In this document: positions 1 through 9,290 of the stretch, in pieces
How the letters are laid out: every line of letters begins with the position of its first letter
How positions within the stretch are numbered: position 1 is the stretch's first letter
Source: Nautiliaceae bacterium
GTDB taxonomy: Bacteria > Campylobacterota > Campylobacteria > Campylobacterales > Nautiliaceae
Assembly: GCA_027062285.1 (NCBI GenBank)
Contig: JAMOTL010000090.1
Span: forward strand, 1 to 64,000
Direction of reading: 5' to 3'
Length of the DNA stretch: 64,000 bases
Program-made: the position numbers and the translations under genes
Notes under the pieces: generated by a model
The model's database searches: none
Seen by the model: only the letters and a program-made list of their open reading frames with translations
What the model was told of the DNA's origin: nothing

Positions 1-293
1 TGGCTAAAAAAATAGCGAATATGAGACTTTTCGGAGATAAATTTGAAAAAAGCGTAATGGATATAAAAGGTGAAATTTTACTTATACCAAACTTTACAAT
101 TCCGGCAATTACAAAAAAAGGAACACGCCCTAATTTTCAAAATTCAATGCCTCCAACTGAAGCTAGAGAATTTTATGATAAAATGCTAATAGAATTAAAT
201 AAATTTGTCCCTGCAAAAAGTGGAATTTTTGGCGCTATGATGGAAGTAACCATTATCAATGACGGGCCTGTTACAATAATTTTGGAGGTCTAA
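1..293 (+). CDS. dtd: D-aminoacyl-tRNA deacylase, 5' end cut by window
   Basis: This enzyme hydrolyses D-amino acids (and glycine mischarged on tRNA-Ala) off tRNA in the cytoplasm. The reading frame is open from the first bases of the window (AKKIAN before the first ATG at 21), so the real start lies outside. Visible family hallmarks are the SQFT-like segment (LIPNFTI), the KGTRPNF segment, the FGAMM segment and the C-terminal NDGPVT motif that forms the cross-subunit active site with the SQxT motif. The N-terminal third is missing. It ends two bases before the next gene, which suggests co-transcription. The identification is firm. Confidence 0.93.
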   Translation, partial: AKKIANMRLFGDKFEKSVMDIKGEILLIPNFTIPAITKKGTRPNFQNSMPPTEAREFYDKMLIELNKFVPAKSGIFGAMMEVTIINDGPVTIILEV

Positions 294-295
294 AA

Positions 296-691
296 ATGAA
301 AAAAAGCATTATTTTCTTAATTTTTTTATCCTGTTTATTTGCTTATGATATTAAAGAATTCGTAACCTGTAAAAATGTAAAAAATTTAACTCCTATAGAA
401 ATCACCGACACATTTACCATAAAAGACCAAAAAGTTTATGCATTCGCTCATTTTATTAATATAAAAGAAAACAGACTCATTGATTTTGTATGGGAAAAAG
501 AAGTTAACGGTGAGTGGAAATTATATGCGGATATCAAACTGCCTTTATATTCCGGCAGTAGATGGAGGACTTATTCTTATATAACAATAAGACCGTTTTT
601 TGTAGGAAATTGGAGAGTAAGTATTGTAGATGGAAGTGACACAATAGATACAAAAGAATTTAAAATAGTGGATAGCAATGAAAGTAAATAA
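296..691 (+). CDS. exported DUF2914-domain protein
   Basis: This is a 131-residue protein with an N-terminal hydrophobic signal sequence (about residues 1-17, ending near FAYD) followed by one globular domain. The pattern of aromatic residues in WEKEVNGEWK, the SGSRWRTYS segment and the closing GNWRVSIVDG segment match my recollection of the DUF2914 family, a beta-rich domain of unknown function found in secreted or membrane-anchored proteins. It starts three bases after dtd with the shared ribosome site GGAGG just inside the dtd end, so the two are probably co-transcribed. No enzymatic residues are evident, and the molecular role is unknown. Confidence 0.75.
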   Translation: MKKSIIFLIFLSCLFAYDIKEFVTCKNVKNLTPIEITDTFTIKDQKVYAFAHFINIKENRLIDFVWEKEVNGEWKLYADIKLPLYSGSRWRTYSYITIRPFFVGNWRVSIVDGSDTIDTKEFKIVDSNESK

Positions 692-753
692 TATAGAACG
701 TAAAAAATTTATGAAAAAATCTTAATTATTTTCTTAAAATAAAACTTCATTAT

Positions 754-960
754 ATGACATCTCCTGAAAAAATAACTCTTTTATGTTTGAGAAAAAAGTT
801 TCACAATAAATTTTTAAACAAAATTTACTAATATTTTGTTCTATTTAATAATAGAAAGCTAGATTTAATCAGATATAATGAAGACGATAAAACAGTTTAT
901 ATTTATGTTACATCCTTTTGAATAGCCCACAAAATTCCTCTGACCCTTACTTTAAATAAA
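754..960 (+). pseudogene. decayed ORF, possibly DciA/DUF721-like
   Basis: One frame reads as protein-like sequence from ATG 754 but is broken by TAA at 829-831 and TGA at 919-921. The readable pieces are MTSPEKITLLCLRKKF, then NNRKLDLIRYNEDDKTVYIYV, then IAHKIPLTLTLNKIK. The stop at 919 could be a former TGG. The layout of a helical start followed by a beta hairpin (KTVYIYV) vaguely resembles small DUF721/DciA-like proteins, but this is weak. The frame runs on into the antisense of the dnaK terminator, so the 3' end is undefined. This accounts for most of the gap between the DUF2914 gene and dnaK. Confidence 0.35.
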
Positions 961-964
961 ATAA

Positions 965-996
965 AGAAAAAAGGCGGAAGATTATTCAACTTCCGC
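965..996 (-). terminator. rho-independent terminator of grpE-dnaK
   Basis: On the minus strand GCGGAAG (996-990) pairs with CTTCCGC (980-974), followed by a C and a run of T. The dnaK stop codon (984-982) lies inside the loop, so the hairpin is partly encoded by the last dnaK codons. Confidence 0.85.
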
Positions 997-2862
997 ATCG
1001 ATTACGTCGTCATCTCCGCCTTTATTTTGCCCTTGACTTTGTTGTTGTCCGCCTTGTGCTCCACCCTGAGCCGCCATATTTTGAGCAGCTTTTTGAAGTT
1101 CGGCTTCAAGTTCGTTTTTAAGCTGTTCGATTTTAGCTTTATCTTCACTTTGTTGTTCGATAAGTTCTTTTGCTTCTTTAATTTTAGCTTCAAGAGCACT
1201 TACGTCACCGAGTTTGTCTTTATTGTCTTTGATAAATTTCTCAGCCTGATATGCTACAGCATCAAGCTCATTTCTAGCTTTAATAGCTTCGATTCTTTCT
1301 TTTTCTCTTTTGTTTGCTTCTTCAGCTTCTTTAATCATTCTTTGAATTTCTTCTTCACTTAATGTTGAGCTTCCTGTAATTGTAATTTTTTGCTCTTTTC
1401 CAGTATCTTTATCTCTTGCTGTTACGTTTAAGATACCGTTTGCATCGATATCAAATGTAACTTCAATTTGTGGTACACCTCTTGGAGCCGGTCTAATTCC
1501 TTCAAGATTAAATTGACCAAGTGATTTATTATCTTTCGCAAGTTCCGCTTCACCTTGTAATACGTGAATTGTAACTGCTGTTTGATTGTCTTCAGCCGTA
1601 CTGAATATTTGTGATTTTTTCACAGGTATTGTCGTACCTTTTTCGATTATTTTTGTCATAACTCCACCAAGTGTTTCAATACCAAGGCTTAATGGTGTTA
1701 CGTCAAGCAATAATACGTCTTTTACATCACCTTTTAATACTCCTGCTTGAATTGCCGCACCAAGTGCCACAACTTCGTCAGGGTTTACAGATTTGTTTAG
1801 TTTTTTACCGTTAAAGTAATCACTTACAAGTTGTTGAACTTTTGGAATTCTTGTTGAACCACCAACCATTACTATTTCATCGATATCTTCTTTGCTAAGT
1901 CCAGCATCTTTAAGAGCATTGTCAATATGAGTTAATGTTTCTTGTAATAAATCATCAATCATTGCTTCGAATTTAGCTCTTGTTAATTTTTTAACAAGGT
2001 GTTTTGGTCCGCTAGCATCCGCTGTAATAAACGGTAAGTTAATTTCAGTTTCTTCTTTAGTTGACAATTCTTTTTTAGCTTGTTCTGCTGCGTCTTTAAG
2101 TCTTTGTAATGCCATTTTGTCCTGGCTTAAATCAATGCCAGTTTCAGCTTTGAATTCGTCAATCAACCATTGAACGATTCTGTTGTCAAAGTCGTCCCCA
2201 CCTAAGAATGCGTTACCGTCAGTCGCAAGTACTTGGAAAGTACCATCACCGATTTCAAGAACAGTTACGTCAAATGTACCTCCACCAAGGTCATAAACAA
2301 GTACTTTTTCTTCACCTTTTTTATCAAGTCCGTATGCTAATGCCGCAGCTGTCGGTTCGTTAATAATTCTTAAAACATTTAGTCCCGCGATTTTACCAGC
2401 CTCTTGAGTCGCTTTTCTTTGAGCGTCGTTAAAGTATGCCGGAACTGTAATAACAGCTTCAGTTACTTCTTCACCGAAGAATTCTTCCGCGTCATTTTTT
2501 AATTTTTGTAAAATTTTGGCACTGATTTCCTGAGGTGTATAAACTTTTCCGTCAACCTCAACAGCACAAGCTCCGTTTTTATCAACGATTTTATATTGAA
2601 CGTGTTTTTTAGCTTCTTGAGCTTTTGGCTCATTACACATCATACCCATAATTCTTTTTACGGAATAAATAGTTCTTTCAGGGTTTGTGATTGCCTGTCT
2701 TTTAGCAGGTTCACCTACTAAAACACCTTTATCAGTAAATGCTACTACAGATGGAGTAGTGTTTTTACCTTCTTTATTCGGAATTATTTTTGCATCTTTT
2801 CCATCATAATATGCCATTGCTGAGTTAGTTGTACCTAAGTCAATTCCTATTACTCTTCCCAT
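982..2862 (-). CDS. dnaK: chaperone protein DnaK (Hsp70)
   Basis: DnaK is an ATP-dependent chaperone that folds and holds client proteins with DnaJ and GrpE. The 626-residue product has the phosphate-1 motif GIDLGTTNS at residue 6, the [10 protein letters not shown] segment, the phosphate-2 motif [15 protein letters not shown], the adenosine loop [10 protein letters not shown] and the interdomain linker [15 protein letters not shown]. The substrate-binding domain and a helical lid follow, and a Gly/Gln-rich tail ends [10 protein letters not shown] as in other bacterial DnaK. A clear AAGGAGGG site precedes the ATG. It lies 20 bases downstream of grpE in one operon; dnaJ is not in this window. 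The length is normal for the family. Confidence 0.98.
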   Translation of the reverse strand: MGRVIGIDLGTTNSAMAYYDGKDAKIIPNKEGKNTTPSVVAFTDKGVLVGEPAKRQAITNPERTIYSVKRIMGMMCNEPKAQEAKKHVQYKIVDKNGACAVEVDGKVYTPQEISAKILQKLKNDAEEFFGEEVTEAVITVPAYFNDAQRKATQEAGKIAGLNVLRIINEPTAAALAYGLDKKGEEKVLVYDLGGGTFDVTVLEIGDGTFQVLATDGNAFLGGDDFDNRIVQWLIDEFKAETGIDLSQDKMALQRLKDAAEQAKKELSTKEETEINLPFITADASGPKHLVKKLTRAKFEAMIDDLLQETLTHIDNALKDAGLSKEDIDEIVMVGGSTRIPKVQQLVSDYFNGKKLNKSVNPDEVVALGAAIQAGVLKGDVKDVLLLDVTPLSLGIETLGGVMTKIIEKGTTIPVKKSQIFSTAEDNQTAVTIHVLQGEAELAKDNKSLGQFNLEGIRPAPRGVPQIEVTFDIDANGILNVTARDKDTGKEQKITITGSSTLSEEEIQRMIKEAEEANKREKERIEAIKARNELDAVAYQAEKFIKDNKDKLGDVSALEAKIKEAKELIEQQSEDKAKIEQLKNELEAELQKAAQNMAAQGGAQGGQQQSQGQNKGGDDDVIDAEVE

Positions 2863-2882
2863 TTTTCCCTCCTTAAATTTAA

Positions 2883-3422
2883 TTATTTTTTATTTATAGT
2901 AACCATTGAAGGTCTAATTAGTTTTCCTTTTAGAGTGTATCCTTTTTGATACACATCTACAATATCACCTTCTTCATGTTCTTCGCTTTGAACATGTTGG
3001 ATAGCTTGGTGATATTCAGGATTGAACTCTTCATGTTCAACCGGTTCGATTCCGTGGTTTTTAAATGTATCGAGCATCTTTTTAAGAGTCAGCTCGACAC
3101 CTTCTATCAATTTATCAAACGCTTCTTCTTTATTTTCAAGCTCTTTGGCATGAGCTATCGCCAATTCCAGACTATCTACTACAGGCAATAGGTCTTTTGC
3201 GAATCTTTCATACGCATAATCAACCATTGCGTCAGCTTCTTTTTTAAGAATCTTTTTATCATTTTCGCACTTAGCATATGCTCTAAGTGCTTCGTCGAGT
3301 TTTTGTTTTAATTCTTCATTTTGCTTTAAAATCGCTTCAATATCAAGCTCTTGATTTTCAGTCTTTTCTTGATTTGCCATTTTTTCATCATTTTGGGGTT
3401 TATTATGTTGTTTTTTTCCCAT
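2883..3422 (-). CDS. grpE: nucleotide exchange factor GrpE
   Basis: GrpE releases ADP from DnaK and acts as a thermosensor in the Hsp70 cycle. The 179-residue product has a charged, Gln/Glu-rich N terminus, a long coiled-coil helix (about residues 25-95), and the C-terminal beta domain ending in the family signature [18 protein letters not shown]. The ribosome site AAAGGAGGGG is strong. It is the first gene of the grpE-dnaK operon. In many Campylobacterota hrcA precedes grpE; here the upstream neighbour is an unrelated permease gene and the operon has its own promoter and operator. Confidence 0.97.
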   Translation of the reverse strand: MGKKQHNKPQNDEKMANQEKTENQELDIEAILKQNEELKQKLDEALRAYAKCENDKKILKKEADAMVDYAYERFAKDLLPVVDSLELAIAHAKELENKEEAFDKLIEGVELTLKKMLDTFKNHGIEPVEHEEFNPEYHQAIQHVQSEEHEEGDIVDVYQKGYTLKGKLIRPSMVTINKK

Positions 3423-3515
3423 TTTTCCCCTCCTTTATAAAATTAAATAATATATTGAAAAATATTATTTTTTTTTTATTATTTATCGAAACAATCGATT
3501 TTCAAAGAACCTGTA

Positions 3516-3544
3516 AAATTGAGTTATAAAATATTACTCAATTT
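3516..3544. promoter_or_regulatory. 9-11-9 inverted repeat, candidate heat-shock operator
   Basis: AAATTGAGT (3516-3524) and ACTCAATTT (3536-3544) form a perfect inverted repeat with an 11-base spacer. It sits just downstream of the predicted grpE transcription start, a typical repressor position. The half-site GAGT...ACTC has the polarity of the HspR operator (HAIR, CTTGAGT-N7-ACTCAAG) rather than CIRCE, but the spacing is four bases longer. Binding by HspR or another repressor is inference. Confidence 0.55.
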
Positions 3545-3558
3545 ATTTTGACAATGTA

Positions 3559-3587
3559 ATTATAACTACTTAAAAAGCAAATGTCAA
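3559..3587 (-). promoter_or_regulatory. consensus sigma-70 promoter of grpE-dnaK
   Basis: On the minus strand TTGACA (3587-3582) and TATAAT (3564-3559) are both perfect consensus with a 17-base spacer. The start is predicted near 3552, giving a leader of about 130 bases that contains the 9-11-9 inverted repeat at 3516-3544. Confidence 0.85.
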
Positions 3588-3606
3588 GAAAATTAAAGAT
3601 TTTTTT

Positions 3607-3639
3607 CAAAAAAGTTTAGTCAAAATAACTAAACTTTTT
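3607..3639 (-). terminator. AT-rich terminator hairpin after the AI-2E permease gene
   Basis: On the minus strand AAAAAGTTTAG (3639-3629) pairs with CTAAACTTTTT (3619-3609), and the T run is part of the 3' arm. The stop codon TAG of the upstream gene is inside the 5' arm. The stem is long but poor in G/C. Confidence 0.6.
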
Positions 3640-4636
3640 CGACTTTATTATAGAAGGTTAATATAGAAATAAATAAAGCGGTAACAGCAGGACCAATAAT
3701 TATTCCCCATAATCCGAAAGAAGAAAGACCTGCGACGATAGAAAAGAAAATAAGTAAAGAATTTAATTCCGTATCACTTTCAAATATCTTTTTCACCCAA
3801 GCGATAATCAATGGTTTTATAAATGTATCGGCTATTATGGATATTACGATTATAGAATATAAAGCCACAATGATTGCTCCTTGAATATTTCCGTTAGCGT
3901 ATAAATATAAACTCACAGGACCCCACATAATAATACCGCCTATAACAGGAATCAAAGAAGCAAAAGCATACATCGTAGCAAAGAAAAAGAAATCAAAACC
4001 GTAAAAGCTTACAATAAAACCGAACAAAACACCTTCAAGCAAAGCTGTAAAAACAGTCGAATAAAACACCACACTCATCACTTCACTCGTACCCAAAAAT
4101 AATTTTTCCAATTTTTCATCTTCTATCGGAATTATATTTTTAAAATACAGTAAAATATTCTTACCATATAAAGAGGCAAAAAAGAAAAAAACTATTATTA
4201 AAAAAGTGTCTTTTATAAATACCGCACTTTTTGCCGTTATATTACCTATAATAGGCATAATCGATTCATAAATTTTTTGGATATTTTCAGTATTTACAAA
4301 CTCATTCATCAAATCCGCCACTTGTGAAGGCAAATAAGAAATAAGTTCTTGTGCTTTTTTTATTACAAACTCAATATCTTCCAAATGTACATGTGCCAAA
4401 AATTTACCTATCGTAATAATAAAATATAAAATTGGACCAAATATTAATATAGCCAAAATAAAGGTAACAAGCCCGGCCACGATGTAACGGTTTTTTATAT
4501 ATTTTGAAATCATTAAATCGATTTTTCCAAACGCAATTGCCATAAGTGAAGCAATTGCCATATCCATAAGATACGGTTTATAAGTCAAATATACAAAATA
4601 CCCAACGACTAAAGTTAAAAAAGTTAAAAACCTCAT
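3629..4636 (-). CDS. AI-2E family transporter (PerM/YdiK-like)
   Basis: This 335-residue integral membrane protein belongs to the AI-2E (UPF0118) exporter family, whose members range from autoinducer-2 export to Na+/H+ antiport, so the substrate is not predictable. About eight membrane segments are visible: a pair near the N terminus (residues 3-40), one near 55-80, one near 140-160, and a C-terminal block with the family stretch ASLIPVIGGIIMWGPVS and GLWGIIIGPAVTALF. A soluble loop lies between residues 80 and 135. It follows ruvB by eight bases and is likely the last gene of the panB-OLD-ruvB transcript. A second family member is at 42191-43156. Confidence 0.85.
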   Translation of the reverse strand: MRFLTFLTLVVGYFVYLTYKPYLMDMAIASLMAIAFGKIDLMISKYIKNRYIVAGLVTFILAILIFGPILYFIITIGKFLAHVHLEDIEFVIKKAQELISYLPSQVADLMNEFVNTENIQKIYESIMPIIGNITAKSAVFIKDTFLIIVFFFFASLYGKNILLYFKNIIPIEDEKLEKLFLGTSEVMSVVFYSTVFTALLEGVLFGFIVSFYGFDFFFFATMYAFASLIPVIGGIIMWGPVSLYLYANGNIQGAIIVALYSIIVISIIADTFIKPLIIAWVKKIFESDTELNSLLIFFSIVAGLSSFGLWGIIIGPAVTALFISILTFYNKVEKV

Positions 4637-4644
4637 CTTATCCC

Positions 4645-5637
4645 TTAAAATAATATTTCCGGTGTCATATGTAATATCTCATATGTTTTTCTTGTTGCTA
4701 CTCGTCCTTTTGGAGTTTTTTCCATATATCCGTTAGCTATTAAAAAAGGTTCGATCATTTCTTCAATAGTATCTTCATCTTCACTTAATGCAGCAGCTAT
4801 TGTGGAAAGTCCGAGAGGTTTTTTAGAATCAGCCAAAAGTTTTAAAAATCTTATGTCAAGTTCGTCAAATCCGTATTCGTTAATTCCAAGTTCATCAAGA
4901 GCGAATTTGGCTATTTTTTTATCTATAAATTTTTTGTTTTCCACTTCCGCAAAATCTCTAACCCTTTTTAAAAGTCTTAAAGCGATTCTCGGCGTACCGC
5001 GTGAACGTTTGGCGATTTCGTTTGCCGCATCGGTATCAATATCGTAGTTTAATTTTTTACTTGCAAGTTTTATAATTAAACTTAAATCTTCCACATTGTA
5101 AAAATTCAGTCTAAAACTCATCCCGAATCTATCTCTAAGAGGATTACTAAGCATTCCGGCTCTTGTAGTGGCTCCTATCAGCGTAAATTTTGCCACATCA
5201 AGTTTTATGGTCTGAGCCGCCGGACCGCTGCCTATTACGATATCGAGCCTGAAATCCTCCATCGCCGAATATAAAACTTCTTCTATTGAGGCTTTTAATC
5301 TGTGAATTTCATCAATAAATAAAATATCCCCTTCTTCCAAATTGGTTAATATCGCAGCTAAATCTCCCGATTTTTCAAGCATGGGAGCGGAAATAGTTTT
5401 TATATTTGCATCCATTTCATTTGCTATTATATTCGCCAATGTAGTCTTACCCAGTCCCGGAGGTCCGAAAAAAAGCATATGGTCTAAACTTTCCCCTCTT
5501 TTTTTAGCAGCCTGAATAAAAACCTTTAGATTTTTTTTAATCTGTTCCTGGCCTATATATTCATTTAGATTTTGAGGTCTTAGTGACTTTTCATATCCTT
5601 CTTCGAAACTAACTTTTTCTATCTCAACTATTCTCAT
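4645..5637 (-). CDS. ruvB: Holliday junction branch migration helicase RuvB
   Basis: RuvB is the AAA+ motor that, with RuvA, drives branch migration of Holliday junctions. The 330-residue product has a Walker A motif ([13 protein letters not shown], about residue 55), a Walker B DEIHR, the sensor and arginine-finger region with [18 protein letters not shown], and the C-terminal winged helix ending in the [14 protein letters not shown] signature. The length is typical. Its ATG lies inside the final codons of the upstream OLD-like gene (14-base overlap), so translation is probably coupled. Confidence 0.98.
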   Translation of the reverse strand: MRIVEIEKVSFEEGYEKSLRPQNLNEYIGQEQIKKNLKVFIQAAKKRGESLDHMLFFGPPGLGKTTLANIIANEMDANIKTISAPMLEKSGDLAAILTNLEEGDILFIDEIHRLKASIEEVLYSAMEDFRLDIVIGSGPAAQTIKLDVAKFTLIGATTRAGMLSNPLRDRFGMSFRLNFYNVEDLSLIIKLASKKLNYDIDTDAANEIAKRSRGTPRIALRLLKRVRDFAEVENKKFIDKKIAKFALDELGINEYGFDELDIRFLKLLADSKKPLGLSTIAAALSEDEDTIEEMIEPFLIANGYMEKTPKGRVATRKTYEILHMTPEILF

Positions 5638-7561
5638 TTTTTACCTTTAAAAAGCCCTTAATTTCTTTAATCCAATTTAAATTATTTTCTGAAATATTTT
5701 CTATATACTTTTTTGCAAAAAGAATTTTATTATTCCCATTATCTTTATTAAACCAATCTTTTATTTTATGATATTGTTCAGTTGTTAATTTTAATTTTAT
5801 TGAACCAAAATAATAAAATTTATCCTTATATTGAATTATTTCATTATTTAATGTACAAGAAGCAATTAAATTTAATGTTTTAATAGAATCATTTAAAAAT
5901 AAACTATCTTCTATTTCTGTTTTTTGACCATATCTCGTATCATAATACTCTAATAAAACAACTTCATCATTATTAATGTCTAAATATAATCTTTTTAAAA
6001 CAATATTATCTTTAAAATTATTATATATATTTTTTATGTATGGATCATAATTGATTATATTTTCATCAGTATCTATTAAAGCAAATATTTTACCTTTAAT
6101 TTCTTTTGATAAATATTTATCTTTATTAAAAACAAACAATAGATACTCAATTAATTTTATTACTTCTTGGTTACCTCCCATAGGTAAAACTTTAAATTTT
6201 TCATTTAACACTTCATGTTCAAAAAATTTATTAAAGTAAATTTTTTCACTTCTACCTTCACAAATTATCCATTTATAATCATTTAATACAATTGATTGAA
6301 TGATAGATTGTACCAAATCATTGAAACTTTTAAGAGATATATCCAATGGTAATATATTTCGAATATAATTTTCTTTTGTTTTATGTTTAATATCTTCTCT
6401 ATATTTATATAAATCAAAATAATTTTCATTATCATTTTCTTTTAAATAAAACAAATTACCATTTTCACTTATTGGAATAAATCCATACCAATGCGATGTT
6501 ATTAAAACTTGTATATTTTTAAATTTAGATAAATCAAAGATATTTTCAAATTGTTCAAATTTTTTTGATATATTTAATGATGCTTCAGGCTCATCAACAG
6601 CCAATATTAAAAATGCTTCTTCTAACAATTCATTTTTTTCTAAAAAAGCTTTTATAATCTCTATAATCGCATATTTTTTTTCACCAGAACTTAATTCATT
6701 TATTGAAATTTCTTTATATTTTTTTTCTGACTTTTTATGTAACGTTCGTATTGAAAAAAATAATTTAATTATTTCATTTACTAATTCATTCATGGAAATA
6801 CGACGTCTAGAAGGATTTTTGTATATATAATTTTTCAAATTTTTTGAAACTTCATCTAAAAAAAACTCCAAATGATTATTAATTGACTTTAATGTATCAT
6901 TCCCCACAGCTTTTTCTATTTCTTTCCGTATATTTTTACCTGTTAAGAGCTCCATATTTTTATTTTCAATCTTAGTAAAAGTTTCAATATTTATATCTAC
7001 AGGAACATATACATAATTATATATTTTTCTTATTAAATGTAATAAATTAAAATTTTTGTCATTATCGTCATTTTTTATTTTATTGTAAAAAGTATTTAAA
7101 AAATCTTCAAAAAAATCAACTTCATCATATGAAGTTGTATTTGATATACTTACAATAATAAAAAAATATTTATCTTCCGAAAAAATTTTTTTTAATTTTT
7201 CAATATGGTTTATTAAAAATTTATAATTTTTTTGTATAGATCTATTATCACATAAATCATTAATGACAAAATCACTAATTTGTTGTAATAATGAGATACT
7301 TTGTTTATCAACTAATTCTTTATTTATTAAAAAAAACGGAGCAATATAAGCTTTTCTTTTATCTTGTTTATCTCTATAAGCTTTATTATTAACTTTCCAT
7401 TCTTCTTTATTAAAAAAAGTATTTAAAGCTTCTAAAATTGTACTTTTACCTACTCCATTATCACCAATTAAAAAAGTTAAATTTGATGTATTATTTAAGA
7501 GTTCAATATAATTAATTCCATAAAAATATTTATAATTTCTTAATAAAACTCCCGCTATCAT
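5624..7561 (-). CDS. OLD-like AAA ATPase with C-terminal TOPRIM-type domain
   Basis: This 645-residue protein looks like an ABC-type ATPase fused to a TOPRIM nuclease domain, as in the OLD (overcoming lysogenisation defect) family. The Walker A motif is GDNGVGKST at residues 33-41. An ABC-signature-like segment ([15 protein letters not shown]) and Walker B ([13 protein letters not shown]) follow around residues 290-335. The C-terminal part has [11 protein letters not shown] and ALIDTDEN, which match the Glu and Asp-x-Asp metal-binding positions of TOPRIM. Many OLD proteins act in phage defence, but no UvrD-like (GajB) partner is adjacent. It is visibly more AT-rich, with more Asn/Lys/Ile, than its neighbours panB and ruvB, which suggests later acquisition. 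The biological role is inference. Confidence 0.7.
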   Translation of the reverse strand: MIAGVLLRNYKYFYGINYIELLNNTSNLTFLIGDNGVGKSTILEALNTFFNKEEWKVNNKAYRDKQDKRKAYIAPFFLINKELVDKQSISLLQQISDFVINDLCDNRSIQKNYKFLINHIEKLKKIFSEDKYFFIIVSISNTTSYDEVDFFEDFLNTFYNKIKNDDNDKNFNLLHLIRKIYNYVYVPVDINIETFTKIENKNMELLTGKNIRKEIEKAVGNDTLKSINNHLEFFLDEVSKNLKNYIYKNPSRRRISMNELVNEIIKLFFSIRTLHKKSEKKYKEISINELSSGEKKYAIIEIIKAFLEKNELLEEAFLILAVDEPEASLNISKKFEQFENIFDLSKFKNIQVLITSHWYGFIPISENGNLFYLKENDNENYFDLYKYREDIKHKTKENYIRNILPLDISLKSFNDLVQSIIQSIVLNDYKWIICEGRSEKIYFNKFFEHEVLNEKFKVLPMGGNQEVIKLIEYLLFVFNKDKYLSKEIKGKIFALIDTDENIINYDPYIKNIYNNFKDNIVLKRLYLDINNDEVVLLEYYDTRYGQKTEIEDSLFLNDSIKTLNLIASCTLNNEIIQYKDKFYYFGSIKLKLTTEQYHKIKDWFNKDNGNNKILFAKKYIENISENNLNWIKEIKGFLKVKNENS

Positions 7562-7583
7562 ATATACCTTTCTTATTCGTTAT

Positions 7584-8360
7584 TTAATATATCTCCTCAT
7601 CCGAAGGAAATTTGCCCGTAATTACATCATCCACATATTTTCTAACAGCACTTCTTACTATTTCACCGCCGTTTATATAACGTCTGACAAATTTCGGTTT
7701 AAATTCTTCAAAAAATCCAAGCATATCACTCCACACTAAAACCTGCCCGGTAGTATATCTTCCGGCTCCTATCCCGATTGTAGGGATATTCACACTCTCA
7801 GTTATCTCTTTTGCCACATTTTCTTTTACACCTTCAATAACAAGCATTACAGCACCCGCTTCTTCTACGGCTTTTGCGTCTTCCAATAATTTTTTTATAG
7901 AATCTTTATCTTTTCCTTTTACGATATATCCGCCTTCGCTTCTACTGAATTGTGGCATAAGACCTATATGACCTACCACCGCTATACCGTTTTGGGTAAG
8001 AAGTTTTATGGTTTCCGCTTTTTCAGCTCCTCCTTCAAGTTTTACGGCATCCGCTTTTGTTTCTTTATATACTCTGATGGCATTTTTTAAGGCATCTTGA
8101 GGAGTATTATAAGTACCAAAAGGCATATCCGTAACAATATACGCTGATTTAGCTCCGTTACATACAGCTTTAGTATGATAAATCATCTGTTCCAAAGTGG
8201 CACTTAATGTATCATTTTCACCCAAAAAACTCATATTGAGACTGTCTCCTACTAAAATAATATCCACCAAATCATCGAAAATTTTGGCAAATAATGCGTC
8301 ATAAGCAGTAATCATTGTAAGTTTTTCTTTTTTATAAAGAGCTTTTAGCGTCTTTTTCAT
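7584..8360 (-). CDS. panB: 3-methyl-2-oxobutanoate hydroxymethyltransferase
   Basis: PanB transfers a hydroxymethyl group from methylene-tetrahydrofolate to alpha-ketoisovalerate, giving ketopantoate, the first step of pantothenate and CoA synthesis. The 258-residue product shows the start [15 protein letters not shown], the Mg-binding VGDSLNM segment, the conserved VKLEGG lysine/glutamate stretch, GHIGLMPQ, and IGIGAG near the C terminus. The length is usual for the family. A site AAGGAAG precedes the ATG. It is divergent from trpA across only 49 bases and is the first gene of a minus-strand run leading into the OLD-like gene and ruvB. Confidence 0.97.
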   Translation of the reverse strand: MKKTLKALYKKEKLTMITAYDALFAKIFDDLVDIILVGDSLNMSFLGENDTLSATLEQMIYHTKAVCNGAKSAYIVTDMPFGTYNTPQDALKNAIRVYKETKADAVKLEGGAEKAETIKLLTQNGIAVVGHIGLMPQFSRSEGGYIVKGKDKDSIKKLLEDAKAVEEAGAVMLVIEGVKENVAKEITESVNIPTIGIGAGRYTTGQVLVWSDMLGFFEEFKPKFVRRYINGGEIVRSAVRKYVDDVITGKFPSDEEIY

Positions 8361-8363
8361 GCG

Positions 8364-8406
8364 CTTCCTTTGATATAATTTCTAAAATATATTATACCAA
8401 AGGAAG
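8364..8406. promoter_or_regulatory. symmetrical divergent control region of panB and trpA
   Basis: CTTCCTTTG (8364-8372) and CAAAGGAAG (8398-8406) are a perfect inverted repeat. With one mismatch it extends inwards to include TATAAT (8374-8379) and its mirror ATTATA (8391-8396). Each arm therefore holds a candidate -10 box for one gene and the Shine-Dalgarno of the other. The -35 regions would have to lie inside the opposite coding sequences. Confidence 0.6.
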
Positions 8407-8409
8407 TCT

Positions 8410-9132
8410 ATGAAAAAGTTAATAGCTTACATAACAACAGGATATCCTGATAAAAATTTTACGATAGATTTAATTCATTCTTTAAAAGAGAGCGGAGTTG
8501 ACGCTATAGAGCTCGGAATACCGTTTTCAGATCCGGTAGCAGACGGACCCGTCATTCAAGAAGTAAACAAAAGAGCTCTTGAAAACGGATATAAAATAAA
8601 CGATACTTTTGAGGTAAGCGAAAAAATAGCGAAAGAGATTGATACGTACTGGATGGGATATTTTAACAATTTTTATCATAAAGGTTATGATTTTATGTGT
8701 CAAAAAGCTAAAGAATACGGAGTAAAAGGTTTTATTATTCCTGATTTGCCTTATGAAGAAGCATTGGAATATGAAGAAAAATTTCCTTTAATATCTTTTG
8801 TCGCACCTACTGATTCAAAAGAAAGAATAAAAGAGATTCTAAAAAATCCGAAAGAATTTATTTATTTAGTAGCATACGCAGGAATTACCGGAGCTCAAAA
8901 ACAAGAAGATTTGACTCAGATTATTAAATTTATTAAAGAAACAACTTCCATACCTTTATATATAGGATTTGGTGTAAATGAAAATACGGCAAAAGAAAAA
9001 GCACAAAATGTTGACGGAGTTATAGTAGGAAGCGCATTCGTAAAAGTATTACTTGAAAATATTCCAAACAGTGAAAAAATAAAAAAAATTTCACAAAAAG
9101 CCAAAATTATTAAAGAAAAAATCAACCAATAG
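8410..9132 (+). CDS. trpA: tryptophan synthase alpha chain
   Basis: TrpA cleaves indole-3-glycerol phosphate to indole and glyceraldehyde 3-phosphate; indole is channelled to TrpB. The 240-residue TIM barrel shows the catalytic glutamate and aspartate in AIELGIPFSDPVADGP (about residues 34-49), FIIPDLPYEEA, APTDS, and the phosphate-binding YIGFGVNEN and VIVGSAFV segments. It is slightly shorter than the usual 250-270 residues. No other trp gene is adjacent, so the pathway genes are dispersed, at least around this locus. It is divergent from panB. The Shine-Dalgarno is AAAGGAAG. Confidence 0.96.
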   Translation: MKKLIAYITTGYPDKNFTIDLIHSLKESGVDAIELGIPFSDPVADGPVIQEVNKRALENGYKINDTFEVSEKIAKEIDTYWMGYFNNFYHKGYDFMCQKAKEYGVKGFIIPDLPYEEALEYEEKFPLISFVAPTDSKERIKEILKNPKEFIYLVAYAGITGAQKQEDLTQIIKFIKETTSIPLYIGFGVNENTAKEKAQNVDGVIVGSAFVKVLLENIPNSEKIKKISQKAKIIKEKINQ

Positions 9133-9220
9133 AATATAAAAACGACATTTTTTGTTCTTATTAAAGAATACAATATTAAATAAAAAAAAATTCAAAACTT
9201 AAAGTTTTCTTAAAATTTTA

Positions 9221-9249
9221 TTGACTTTTTAAGTTATTTTTGATAAAAT
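9221..9249 (+). promoter_or_regulatory. promoter of tmRNA
   Basis: TTGACT (9221-9226) and TAAAAT (9244-9249) are separated by 17 bases. The start is predicted around 9256, leaving a precursor leader of about 35 bases before the mature tmRNA 5' end. Confidence 0.65.
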
Positions 9250-9290
9250 TCCATCAGTCATTCGCGCATAGGCTTCATAGAAGCCCTTGC

